Assembly: GCF_025144335.1 (NCBI RefSeq)
Contig: NZ_CP083539.1
Coordinates: 118,501-182,500 of the forward strand
Direction: 5' to 3'
DNA from: Jannaschia sp. W003
GTDB taxonomy: Bacteria; Pseudomonadota; Alphaproteobacteria; Rhodobacterales; Rhodobacteraceae
DNA length: 64,000 nt
Under the pieces are notes generated by a model. It saw only the letters and a list, made by a program, of their open reading frames with translations. It was not told the origin of the DNA and did no database searches. The position numbers and the translations under genes were made by a program. Below, one piece after another: positions 25,101 to 33,100 of the stretch (position 1 is the first letter of the stretch; every line of letters begins with the position of its first letter).

Positions 25101-27765
25101 CGTGGCGTTCGAGATCGCCGGCCTCGACGCCGACGCCACCGCCACCGTGGTCGTCACCGACGGCACCGCCACCGTGACCGGCACCCGCAGCACCGACGGC
25201 ACCCTCACCCTCGACCTCTCGAGCCTCGCCGACGGCCCCCTCGCCACCACCGTCACCGCCACCGACAGCTTCGGATCCTCCACCACCGTCGCAGGACCAG
25301 ACCTCACGCTGGACACCGCGCCGCCGCCGCCGCCGCCGCCCACGCCCATCGAGGCCACGTTCACGTCCGGCGCGGAGGGGTTTGCGTATGCGGACGACGC
25401 GTTCCGGGGCACGGCCGAGCCGGACTACGCGTCGGGGGCTCTGGGGAGCGGGACGCTTCAGGTGGTGCTGGGCGGGGGCTCGACCAAGTCGGCGGTCACC
25501 GACATCTCGGGCGGCTGGAGCCAGGCGTTCACCAGCGCCGCGGGCCAGAGCGGCACGCTGACGCTGCGCTACCGCATCACGCTGACGAGCGACCTCGACG
25601 AGGGCGAGTGGGGCGAGGTGCTCGTGGACGTCGACGGCACCGAGTACGCGGTGGCGCTGATGGAGGCCACCGACGACGACGACGAGGTGCTCGACAGCGG
25701 CTTCGTGGACGTCACGCTCGACCTGGGCACGCTCGCGGGCGGCAGCCACGTGCTGACGCTGGGCGGCTTTCTCAACCAGCGCACCCGCTCCAACGAGACC
25801 GTGCTGGTGGAGTTCGACAGCGTCGCGCTGAGCCTGGGCGCAGCTTCACCCGCCGACGACGACGGCAACCTCGCGCTCGCCGCGCCCGACACGCTGATCG
25901 ACGGCGCCGAGGCCGGCGCGGTGGCGTTCGAGATCAGCGGCCTCGACGCCGACGCCACCGCCACCGTGAGCGTCACCGACGGCACCGCCACGGTGACCGG
26001 CACCCGCGGCACCGACGGCACCCTCGTCCTCGACCTGTCGAGCCTCGCCGACGGGCCCCTCGCCTCCTCGCTCACCGCCACCGACGGCGACGGCGCCACC
26101 GCCACCGTGGCCGGGCCCGCGCTGTCGCTGGTGCCCGCCGGCGGCGACGACGACGGCAACCTCGCGCTCGCCGCGCCCGACACCGAGATCGACGGCGCCG
26201 AGATGGGCGCCGTGGCGTTCGAGATCGCCGGCCTCGACGCCGACGCCACCGCCACCGTGGTCGTCACCGACGGCACCGCCACCGTGACCGGCACCCGCAG
26301 CACCGACGGCACCCTCACCCTCGACCTCTCGAGCCTCGCCGACGGCCCCCTCGCCACCACCGTCACCGCCACCGACAGCTTCGGATCCTCCACCACCGTC
26401 GCAGGACCAGACCTCACGCTGGACCGGACACCGGTCGCGCTGAGCTTCGCGGACGAGACCCGCGCGCTCGTGATCGACCTGGAAGCGGGGTGGTCGGCGC
26501 AGGCCGCGCGGGTGCTGCCGATCGGGGACTCGCTGACCCACGGCTACAGCGGCGGGACCGACCAGGACACGTTGGACAACCGCGCCCTGCAGGAGGGCTA
26601 TCGCGGCGACCTGTTCGAGGGACTTCTCGCGGCGGGCGCCTTCGTCGACTACGTGGGAGCCTACGCGTCCGGCCCGGACTGGCTGATCGACCAGGACCAC
26701 ACCGGCGCGCCCTCGCGCGAGTTCCGCCAGCTCGTGAACTCCAGCACCGAGGAGTACCACTTCCGCACGAACGTGATCGACACCGACGCGGACGTGGTGC
26801 TGCTGATGGCCGGCACCAACGACTTCTCGCACACGGGCAGCAGCTTCTACACCTCGAACTTCCCGGGGATCATGAACCAGGTCACGAAGGCGGTGAACCA
26901 CTTCTTCGCGCTCCCCGGGGCCGACGAGAAGCATCTCGTGATCTCGACGATCCCGCCCAAGCTGAAGCAGGGCGACGCCTTCGTGTCGGAGATCGTCAAC
27001 GAAGGCTTCAGCACGGTCGACGGCTCGCCGGTGATCGGGGACGCCGGCAACGGGACCTACCAGCCGGGCATCAAGGCGATCGTGACGGCGCTGATGGCGG
27101 ACCATCCGACGCTGCACCTGCACGACGCGCCCTTCGACACCTCCGGGGTCGGTCCCGACCTCGTCCACCTGACCGACGACGCCTACGCCGCCTACGCGGC
27201 CAGCCTGCAGGCCCTGCTCGCCGACGAGATCGGCCTGTCGGGCGGCACGATCGACGGCACCACCCAGAGCTTCGGCCTCGCCACCGAGGTCGAGGGCGGC
27301 GCCGCGGGGGACTGGATCCTCGGCACCGCCGCGGGCGACCTGATCAGGGGCGGCGGCGGCAACGACATTGTCGACGGCCGCGGGGGCGACGACACGATCG
27401 AGGGCCAGGACGGGCGCGACCGGATCGCCGGTGGCGCCGGGGCCGACCAAGTCGCGGGCGGCGCCGACGCCGACACCTTCGTCTACAACACGGACTTCGC
27501 CGACGGCACGTCGGCCGCGGACGCGATCCTGGACTTCGGGCTCGGCGCCGACCGGCTGGTGCTGGCCGACGCCTTCGAGGGCGCGGTCACCGTCACCGAC
27601 ATCGCGGGGGGCGTGCGGCTGGCGGTCGGCGGGTTCGGGACGATCGAGGTGTTCGGCGCGCAGGCCGACGCGCTGAAGGGAGCGGATCTCGGGGGCGGGT
27701 CGTTCGCGCTGACGACGGACGCCGATCTCGTGACCTACTTCGCGGAAAGCATGCTATCACTGTAG
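22195..27765 (+). CDS. Giant secreted GH16 glycanase / SGNH hydrolase with RTX repeats
   Basis: 1856 residues from ATG 22195. In order: a GH16 domain (about 1-215) with catalytic motif EIDFE (Glu107, Asp109, Glu111); a cadherin-like Ig domain (about 216-308); three repeats of 370 residues (314-683, 684-1053, 1054-1410), each a carbohydrate-binding-like domain plus two Ig-like domains; a GDSL/SGNH esterase-like domain with GDS (Ser1446), GTND (1540-1543) and DLVH (Asp1655, His1658); and RTX calcium-binding repeats near 1715-1770 (GGGGNDIVDGRGGDD). There is no N-terminal signal; the RTX end points to type I secretion, as for ExsH/PlyA glycanases. It could both cut the EPS backbone and remove acyl groups. 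No type I transporter is in the window. Confidence 0.88.
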   Translation: MTTYSAFQADFDPFVPEQWRISDYTNGAGWIDTTWTPDNVLISPGLVELRLDGRDGGGKRFSGAEMRATEDTFYGTYEVTMRPSGVEGVLSSFFLYTGAPFGSPTSEIDFEFLGGDTTEVLLSIHTPEGVSSATVDLGFDAAAGFHDYAFEWGPDSVTWYADGVELHRMEDLDIGMAAYPGRTHTSIWTGNNAFTGSPANNVDTVAAYASVSYTPRTAPVAIDDRVLVAQGGAAVVDVLANDGTMGTAPLASTVAIASGPSHGTVSVDPSTGAITYTPDAGFTGNDTFSYVASDGTEQTNAADVEMMVGYPVYATFTSGAEGFAYADDAFRGTAQPDYASGALGSGTLQVVLGGGSTKSAVTDISGGWSQAFTSAAGQSGTLTLRYRITLTSDLDEGEWGEVLVDVDGTEYAVALMEATDDDDEVLDSGFVDVTLDLGTLAGGSHVLTLGGFLNQRTRSNETVLVEFDSVALSLGAASPADDDGNLALAAPDTLIDGAEAGAVAFEISGLDADATATVSVTDGTATVTGTRGTDGTLVLDLSSLADGPLASSLTATDGDGATATVAGPALSLVPAGGDDDGNLALAAPDTEIDGAEMGAVAFEIAGLDADATATVVVTDGTATVTGTRSTDGTLTLDLSSLADGPLATTVTATDSFGSSTTVAGPDLTLDTAPPPPPPPTPIEATFTSGAEGFAYADDAFRGTAEPDYASGALGSGTLQVVLGGGSTKSAVTDISGGWSQAFTSAAGQSGTLTLRYRITLTSDLDEGEWGEVLVDVDGTEYAVALMEATDDDDEVLDSGFVDVTLDLGTLAGGSHVLTLGGFLNQRTRSNETVLVEFDSVALSLGAASPADDDGNLALAAPDTLIDGAEAGAVAFEISGLDADATATVSVTDGTATVTGTRGTDGTLVLDLSSLADGPLASSLTATDGDGATATVAGPALSLVPAGGDDDGNLALAAPDTEIDGAEMGAVAFEIAGLDADATATVVVTDGTATVTGTRSTDGTLTLDLSSLADGPLATTVTATDSFGSSTTVAGPDLTLDTAPPPPPPPTPIEATFTSGAEGFAYADDAFRGTAEPDYASGALGSGTLQVVLGGGSTKSAVTDISGGWSQAFTSAAGQSGTLTLRYRITLTSDLDEGEWGEVLVDVDGTEYAVALMEATDDDDEVLDSGFVDVTLDLGTLAGGSHVLTLGGFLNQRTRSNETVLVEFDSVALSLGAASPADDDGNLALAAPDTLIDGAEAGAVAFEISGLDADATATVSVTDGTATVTGTRGTDGTLVLDLSSLADGPLASSLTATDGDGATATVAGPALSLVPAGGDDDGNLALAAPDTEIDGAEMGAVAFEIAGLDADATATVVVTDGTATVTGTRSTDGTLTLDLSSLADGPLATTVTATDSFGSSTTVAGPDLTLDRTPVALSFADETRALVIDLEAGWSAQAARVLPIGDSLTHGYSGGTDQDTLDNRALQEGYRGDLFEGLLAAGAFVDYVGAYASGPDWLIDQDHTGAPSREFRQLVNSSTEEYHFRTNVIDTDADVVLLMAGTNDFSHTGSSFYTSNFPGIMNQVTKAVNHFFALPGADEKHLVISTIPPKLKQGDAFVSEIVNEGFSTVDGSPVIGDAGNGTYQPGIKAIVTALMADHPTLHLHDAPFDTSGVGPDLVHLTDDAYAAYAASLQALLADEIGLSGGTIDGTTQSFGLATEVEGGAAGDWILGTAAGDLIRGGGGNDIVDGRGGDDTIEGQDGRDRIAGGAGADQVAGGADADTFVYNTDFADGTSAADAILDFGLGADRLVLADAFEGAVTVTDIAGGVRLAVGGFGTIEVFGAQADALKGADLGGGSFALTTDADLVTYFAESMLSL
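23134..26424 (+). repeat. Three in-frame tandem repeats of 1110 bp
   Basis: Unit 1 is 23134-24243, unit 2 24244-25353, unit 3 25354-26424 (lacking the last 39 bases, which code a Pro-rich linker). Units 2 and 3 look identical base for base; unit 1 differs at only a few positions near its start (for example ACCTCTGGC versus ACGTCCGGC, and GCGCAG versus GCCGAG). Within each unit two Ig-like halves are also related. Such identity at silent sites indicates recent duplication or gene conversion, and makes copy number prone to change or to misassembly. Confidence 0.95.
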
Positions 27766-27788
27766 GGCGGGACCGCCGGGGGGGACGC

Positions 27789-28814
27789 ATGGACGGGGGG
27801 AGCGGACAAGCGCTCGTGACCGGCGCGACGGGCTTTACGGGCGGCCATCTCGCCCGGACGCTCAGGGCCCGCGGCTACGCCGTGCGCGCCCTCGTCCGCG
27901 ACGGGGCGAGCCCGGCCGCGCGAGCGTTGGAGCGCGACGGGATCGAACTGGCGCAGGGCGACCTGACCGACGCGGCCGCGATCGACCGGGCGGTGGCGGG
28001 ACGAAGCCACGTCTTCCACATCGGTGCCGTCTACCGCAGCGCGAACCATCCGGACAGCTACTACGACGCGGTGAACCGCGGCGCCGTCGCGCACGTCCTG
28101 GACGCCGGCAGGCGCCACGGGGTCGCGCGCATCGTGCACTGCTCGACCTGCGGCGTGCACGGCGACGTGGCCGAGATCCCCGCGACCGAGGAGACCGCGT
28201 TCAATCCCAGCGACGTCTACCAGCGGTCCAAGCTGGCGGGCGAGATGCTGGCGCGGGCCGCGATCGAGGCCGGGGCGCCGGTCTCCATCGTCCGCCCCAC
28301 CGGCATCTACGGGCCGGGCGACCTGCGCTTCCTGAAGCTGTTCCGCACGGTCGAGAACCGCACCTTCCGGATGTTCGGCAGCGGCGAGATCGCCTACCAC
28401 ATGAGCTACATCGACGACCTCGTGCAGGGCTTCGTCCTGTGCGCCGAGCACCCCGCCGCCGTCGGCGAGACCTTCCTGATCGGCTCCGACCGGTACACCA
28501 CGCTGAACGGCCTGGTGCGCGAGGTCGCCGCCGTGCTCGACGTGCCGCCGCCGCGGGGGCGCCTTCCGGTCGCGCCGCTGATGGCGGCCGCGACACTGTG
28601 CGAGGTGGCGTGCCGCCCGTTCGGCATCGACCCGCCGCTGCACCGCCGGCGGGTGTCCTTCTTCACGAAGGCACGGGCCTTCTCGGTGGACAAGGCCAAG
28701 CGGCTGATCGGCTACGAGCCACAGGTTCCCCTGGCCGAGGGCCTCAGGCGCACCGCGGCGTGGTATCGCGCGGAGGGGCACCTGCGGCCCGCCCCGGCCG
28801 GGGTCGCGGCATGA
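27789..28814 (+). CDS. NAD-dependent epimerase/dehydratase (extended SDR)
   Basis: 341 residues from ATG 27789. The NAD-binding motif TGATGFTGGHLA is near residue 12, the active-site YQRSK (YxxxK) is near residue 147, with CSTCGVHG upstream as the Ser/Thr region and VRPTGIYGPGD after it, as in the extended SDR family. Members act on nucleotide sugars or on steroid-like and dihydroflavonol substrates; next to methyltransferase and membrane glycosyltransferase genes a sugar-nucleotide or lipid-linked substrate is likely. It starts 23 bases after the giant RTX gene and its stop overlaps the methyltransferase start (ATGA). Confidence 0.82.
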   Translation: MDGGSGQALVTGATGFTGGHLARTLRARGYAVRALVRDGASPAARALERDGIELAQGDLTDAAAIDRAVAGRSHVFHIGAVYRSANHPDSYYDAVNRGAVAHVLDAGRRHGVARIVHCSTCGVHGDVAEIPATEETAFNPSDVYQRSKLAGEMLARAAIEAGAPVSIVRPTGIYGPGDLRFLKLFRTVENRTFRMFGSGEIAYHMSYIDDLVQGFVLCAEHPAAVGETFLIGSDRYTTLNGLVREVAAVLDVPPPRGRLPVAPLMAAATLCEVACRPFGIDPPLHRRRVSFFTKARAFSVDKAKRLIGYEPQVPLAEGLRRTAAWYRAEGHLRPAPAGVAA

Positions 28815-29560
28815 GCACGGTCGAGGGCCTCCACGGCCCCGTCGCCGACATCGGCGCGCCGGAAGCCGACCTCGACGCGTCGACGGACCGCTACGCGCGG
28901 CGCTTCTCGGGCCCGGCGGGGCGCTGGCTGCTGGCCCGGCAGACGCGGATCCTGCGCGAGCTGATCGCCCCGTGGCCCCGGTCGCGCGTGCTCGACGTCG
29001 GCGGCGGGCACGGCCAGGTCGCGGCCCCGCTGCGCGAGGACGGGCATGCGGTGCACGTCCACGCCAGCTCCGCGCGGGCGCTCGGGCGGGCGGCCGGGGT
29101 TCCCGGCGTCGAGTTCGGCTGGGGCTCGCTGACCGACCTGCCCCATCCGGATCGGAGCTTCGACGTGGTGACCTCGTTCCGCATCCTCGCCCACGTCGGC
29201 GACTGGGAGCGGCTGCTGGCCGAGGCCTGCCGGGTCGCGCGCCATGCGGTGATCGTCGACTTCCCCGCCCCCGGCGGCTTCAACCTGCTGGAGCCGGTCC
29301 TGTTCGGCCTCAAGCGGCGGATCGAGGGCGACACGCGGCGCTACGTGAGCCTGTCGCGCGCGGAGGTCAGCGCCTGCGCGCGGAGCCACGGCTTCGCCCA
29401 CCGCCACGAGATCGGACAGTTCGTGCTGCCAATGGTGCTGCACCGAAAGCTCGCCCGCCCCGCGGTGTCGGACCGGCTCGAGCGCACGCTGCGCGCGGCC
29501 GGGCTCGGCGACCGGGCCGGATCTCCCGTGATCGCGAGGATCACCCGCGAGGCGATGTGA
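28811..29560 (+). CDS. SAM-dependent methyltransferase (class I)
   Basis: 249 residues from ATG 28811, coupled to the SDR gene by ATGA. SAM-binding motif I is VLDVGGGHGQVA near residue 57; the motif IV region is RSFDVVTSFRILAHV, typical of the UbiE/Methyltransf_11 group. It probably methylates a small molecule or a sugar in this pathway. The acceptor cannot be seen. The stop overlaps the next gene (GTGA). Confidence 0.8.
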   Translation: MSTVEGLHGPVADIGAPEADLDASTDRYARRFSGPAGRWLLARQTRILRELIAPWPRSRVLDVGGGHGQVAAPLREDGHAVHVHASSARALGRAAGVPGVEFGWGSLTDLPHPDRSFDVVTSFRILAHVGDWERLLAEACRVARHAVIVDFPAPGGFNLLEPVLFGLKRRIEGDTRRYVSLSRAEVSACARSHGFAHRHEIGQFVLPMVLHRKLARPAVSDRLERTLRAAGLGDRAGSPVIARITREAM

Positions 29561-31296
29561 AACCCGGAACGCTGCCGACCGATGCCCACGGCCCGACCCG
29601 CGCCCCGTCGCGCGGCGGCGCGCTGGCCGTGGCGGGCGCCGCGGCGCTGCTCTTCGCGGCGGCGCTGCTGACCCGCACCGGGATCCTCGGCCTGCCGCCG
29701 ATCTACGACGAGCTCTACCACCTGCTCCCGGCAATGAGCCTGCAGGACGCGGGCACCTTCGCCATCCTCGACGGCAGCTACGAGCGCGGTGCGCTCTACA
29801 CCCGCCTCGTCGCGGCGTCGTGGGACCTCGCGGGGACGCGCGGCATGGGCGCCGCGCGGCTGCTGCCCTCGGCGGTCCCGGGCGCGCTCCTGGTGGTGGT
29901 GGCGACCGTGTGGGTCTGGCGCGTGGCGGGCCTTGCGGCGGCCGCGGTCTCGGCGGTGTTCCTGCTGCTCTGGCCCAACGGAATCGAGGTGTCGCAATAC
30001 GTGCGCTTCTACGCGCTGCACGGTCTGGCGACGCTGGTCGCGGTTCTGCTCGTCTACGAGGCGCTGTGCGGCGCGCGGAGCGGCTGGCACCGCAGCGCGG
30101 TGCTGCTGGCGGTGGCGGGGGCGCTCATGCTGTTCGCGCTGCGCCTGCAGCAGACGACGCTGATCGTTGCCGCCGCCGCGGCGCTGTGGGCGGGGGCGCT
30201 GTTCGGGCCGTCGTGGCTGCGGCAGGTCCCCTGGCTCCGCTGGGCGGCGCTGGCGGCCGCGGCGGCGGCCGGGCTGGTGCTGGCCAGCGGCGCGCTCGAC
30301 GGGACGCTGTCCCGCCTGTGGACGACCTACCGCTGGGAGCCCTGGCCGATCCTGCGCGACACGACCTTCTACCACCGGGACTTTCGCGACAACTACGCGA
30401 CGTTCTGGTCTCTGTTCCCGTTCGCCGCGCTGATCGCGCTGCGGGCGCGGTTCGTGCCCGCGTCCTTCTGCTTGGTGCTCTTCGGCGCGACCTTCCTCGC
30501 GCAATCGTTCGGGGGGCTGAAGAACATCCGCTACCTCTACCCGACGATGCCGTTCTTCTTCGCGATCTGGGCCATAGCGCTGGCATACGTGGGCGGCACC
30601 CTGCTGCGCTACTTCGGCGGCGCGGCGGCGGCGCTGCTTCCGCAGCGCCTCGGGCCCCGGACGCGCCGGGCGGCGGTGGCCGCCACGCTCGCGGTCGCCG
30701 CCCTCTTCGCGGTCGGCTCGAACAACGCCGTGTGGAACTCGGCGCGCCTCGTCTCCGGCGCCGAGACGCGGTTTCTGTTGGGCAAGCGGCGCTGGCAATG
30801 GGAGGCGGCGACCGAGATGGCCGCGCCCTGGCTGGAGCGGGGCGCGGTCGTCGTCACCACCGAGGAGATGCTCGCGGTGCAGTGGCTGGGCGACTTCGAC
30901 GTGGCGCTCAACCGGCCGCGCTTCTCGGAGATGGAGTTCTCGCTCGGCCCCGGCACGCGCCCCTACGCCGCGGACTTCCGAACCGGCCGACCCATCGTCG
31001 CCACGGTCGAGGAGTTGCGGCCCCTCGTGGCCTGCCGTCCGGTCGGCATCGTGGTGGCCAACGCCCCCTGGATCGACGGCGCCGACGCGCGCCGCCTCGG
31101 ACGCATCGCCGCCGAGGAGGGGGCCGAAGTCACGGCCACCGCGCAGGGGCACATGTCGCTCCTGGGCTGGTCGCGCGCGGCCGGCGCGCGGACGGGCGCC
31201 GGCTGCGACGCGCTGCCCGGGCCCTCCGCCGCGGCGGCGATCACCGCCGGCGCGCGTCAGCCGAAGCCGGTCTCCTCGGCCAGCGCCGAGAGGTAG
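29557..31296 (+). CDS. Membrane glycosyltransferase-like protein (GT-C/GT39-like)
   Basis: 579 residues from GTG 29557, which overlaps the upstream stop. About ten membrane segments fill residues 20-400; the first periplasmic loop contains LPPIYDELYHLLPA, the acidic motif position of GT-C enzymes, followed by a soluble C-terminal part. Likely role: transfer of a sugar from a polyprenyl-phosphate donor to a lipid-linked or exported glycan, perhaps the product of the SDR and methyltransferase genes in the same operon. Its 3' end overlaps the convergent Tat-signal gene by 40 bases. Confidence 0.65.
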   Translation: MKPGTLPTDAHGPTRAPSRGGALAVAGAAALLFAAALLTRTGILGLPPIYDELYHLLPAMSLQDAGTFAILDGSYERGALYTRLVAASWDLAGTRGMGAARLLPSAVPGALLVVVATVWVWRVAGLAAAAVSAVFLLLWPNGIEVSQYVRFYALHGLATLVAVLLVYEALCGARSGWHRSAVLLAVAGALMLFALRLQQTTLIVAAAAALWAGALFGPSWLRQVPWLRWAALAAAAAAGLVLASGALDGTLSRLWTTYRWEPWPILRDTTFYHRDFRDNYATFWSLFPFAALIALRARFVPASFCLVLFGATFLAQSFGGLKNIRYLYPTMPFFFAIWAIALAYVGGTLLRYFGGAAAALLPQRLGPRTRRAAVAATLAVAALFAVGSNNAVWNSARLVSGAETRFLLGKRRWQWEAATEMAAPWLERGAVVVTTEEMLAVQWLGDFDVALNRPRFSEMEFSLGPGTRPYAADFRTGRPIVATVEELRPLVACRPVGIVVANAPWIDGADARRLGRIAAEEGAEVTATAQGHMSLLGWSRAAGARTGAGCDALPGPSAAAAITAGARQPKPVSSASAER

Positions 31297-31691
31297 AGGC
31301 CGCAGGCCGGCTCCCACGGGTCGGGATCGACGTAGTCGAAGGGGGCCTCCGCCCCGCCGTGGATCGCGATGATGTTGCTGCGGGTCAGGATCGTCTGCAG
31401 GAACCGCGCCTCCAGCTCCTCGGCCGCCCCGATCATGTGCACCCGGTCGCCCTGCCAGGCGAAGTAGGCCTCCGCACCGGCCCGCTTGAGCGCGCTGCCC
31501 CGCCCGGCCAGCGCGGCGTAGTCGGCGACGAAGTCCCCGATCCCGTCGATCCCCAGCACCTCGGGTCCGAAGTGCCGCGCCAGTACCCGGCGCAGGAACG
31601 CGTCCAGACCGCCCATGGCGACGGGCACCGCCGCGGCGGCGGCGACGGCGGCGGTGCCTCCCAGCAGGACGGTGCGGCGGGACGGTCTCAT
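31257..31691 (-). CDS. Small Tat-signal protein paired with GMC oxidoreductase
   Basis: 144 residues from ATG 31691, overlapping the GMC stop as ATGA. The N-terminus MRPSRRTVLLGGTAAVAAAA is a clear twin-arginine signal (SRRTVLLG) with an Ala-rich hydrophobic core. The mature part has no motif I can name; it contains PFDYVDPDPWEPACGLYL near the end. Size, signal and position recall the small subunit of gluconate-2-dehydrogenase-type GMC complexes, which carries the flavoprotein through the Tat system. It probably serves the GMC enzyme encoded just upstream. Confidence 0.7.
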   Translation of the reverse strand: MRPSRRTVLLGGTAAVAAAAAVPVAMGGLDAFLRRVLARHFGPEVLGIDGIGDFVADYAALAGRGSALKRAGAEAYFAWQGDRVHMIGAAEELEARFLQTILTRSNIIAIHGGAEAPFDYVDPDPWEPACGLYLSALAEETGFG

Positions 31692-33100
31692 GCGGCGCGC
31701 TCCCCGAGGCGGAGCGACAGGGCCGCCAGCGTCAGCGTCGGGTTCGCGGCCCCCCCGGTCGGGAAGGCGCCCGCCCCGAGGCAGGCGACGTTCGGCACGT
31801 CGAACAGGCGGCACTCTGCATCGACCACGCCCTCCGCCGCCGTGGCGCCCATCGGCGTGCCGCCGATGATGTGCGCCTCGGTGGGCTCCGGGGGGCCGAA
31901 GGCGATGCGCTCCGCGAAGGGCAGCAGTCCGGACAGCCCCTCGCGCGCGCGGGCCAGCCCCGCCTCCGTGAAGGCGCTGTGCCCGGTCCATTCGATCACC
32001 GGCTCGTCCTCCTCCAGCACGATCCGGTTGCGCGCCAGCGGGATGTCCTCGGCCACGAGCTTCAACTTCAGGCGCTGCAGCCACTTGCCCCGCTCCATCC
32101 GCAGCGACGGCGGGGCGTTCCAGCTCTCGAGCAGGACCGAGGCCGCCTCGGACCGGAACGGCCCGTCGTAGAACGCGTATCCAAGCCCGGTGATCGAGGT
32201 GCCGCCGTAGTAGTTGTCGAACGGCACGTCGATCCACGCGAACTGCCCGGCCTGCTCGTGCAGGCCCTCGCCCACGCGCGCGCCGCCGATGCCGGAGCGC
32301 AGGAGGATCGCCGCGTTGCCGATCGGGTTCGCGGCGAGGCCTATCAGATCGCCCCGCAGCGCGGTCTCCCGGCCCGAGGCGTCGCGCACCGTGATCCCCG
32401 TGGCCCGCCCCGCCGCCGTCTCGACCCGCCGGCATTCGGCCTCCACCACGAGGCTCAGGTCGGGGTCGGCGAAGGCGTCCCGGCCGTTCAGGATCGTGAA
32501 CTTGGCATCGACCGGGCATAGCGAGCAGGACCCCGCCGCGCAGCACGAGGCCCGGCTGCCGCCGTTGGCGCGGGCCGTGGGCATCGGAACCCAACTCGCG
32601 TCCAACTCCATCAGGCGCCGCTCGGCGCGGGTCGGCGCATGGGCCGGATGGGGATAGGGCCGCGAGCGGGGCACGATGTGCTCGCTGCCGCCCCCGGCCA
32701 CTTCCATGACCGCCTCGGCCTCGGCCATGAAGGGCTCCAGCGCGTCGTAGCCGAAGGGCCAGTCCGCCGCCACGCCGTGGCGCGAGCGCAGCGCGAAGTC
32801 GGACGGGTGCAGGCGCGGCGTGTTGCCCCACCAGCAGTTCGAGCAGCCGCCGAACTGGTGGCGCACGGCCCAGTCCTTCGGCTGGCCCGAGCTGTTGCGC
32901 TGCGCGGGCACGGGGGGGCGGTCGGAGTGGCGCTGCGCGAGCTGCGTCTCCCGGTCGACGTAGGGGCCGCGCTCCACCATGAGCACCCGCAGCCCCCGGC
33001 CCCGCAGGCCCCGCGCGAAGAAGCAGGCCGCGAAGGACGACCCCGCGAGGATCACGTCCCACCGCTGGCGGGCCGCTTCCTCCAGGCCGATCCGCCGCAT
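31688..33100 (-). CDS. GMC-family oxidoreductase with Cys-rich insertion (third of three)
   Basis: 470 residues from ATG 33100. The FAD-binding segment DVILAGSSFAACFFARGLRG is degenerate (GSSFAA instead of GxGxxG). A cysteine cluster CCAAGSCSLCPVDAKF near residue 190 matches the position of Cys motifs in the gluconate/fructose dehydrogenase branch of GMC enzymes. The C-terminal domain shows HIIGGTPMGATAAEGVVD and ANPTLTLAALSLRLG. It is coupled upstream to a glycosyltransferase (TGATG) and downstream to a Tat-signal protein. Likely a periplasmic alcohol or sugar dehydrogenase passing electrons to the respiratory chain. Confidence 0.82.
   Translation of the reverse strand: MRRIGLEEAARQRWDVILAGSSFAACFFARGLRGRGLRVLMVERGPYVDRETQLAQRHSDRPPVPAQRNSSGQPKDWAVRHQFGGCSNCWWGNTPRLHPSDFALRSRHGVAADWPFGYDALEPFMAEAEAVMEVAGGGSEHIVPRSRPYPHPAHAPTRAERRLMELDASWVPMPTARANGGSRASCCAAGSCSLCPVDAKFTILNGRDAFADPDLSLVVEAECRRVETAAGRATGITVRDASGRETALRGDLIGLAANPIGNAAILLRSGIGGARVGEGLHEQAGQFAWIDVPFDNYYGGTSITGLGYAFYDGPFRSEAASVLLESWNAPPSLRMERGKWLQRLKLKLVAEDIPLARNRIVLEEDEPVIEWTGHSAFTEAGLARAREGLSGLLPFAERIAFGPPEPTEAHIIGGTPMGATAAEGVVDAECRLFDVPNVACLGAGAFPTGGAANPTLTLAALSLRLGERAA

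Noticed and set aside
23134-26424. CRISPR-like or transposon repeat array
   Set aside because: The repeats are 1110 bp, in frame and protein-coding, with no spacers or inverted ends.
22098-27780. Very long open frame overlapping the giant glycanase in another frame, plus repeated antisense frames
   Set aside because: They follow from the high GC content and the 1110-bp repeats; their products are low-complexity Arg/His/Gly-rich. Only the part from ATG 27789 on, an SDR protein, is real.
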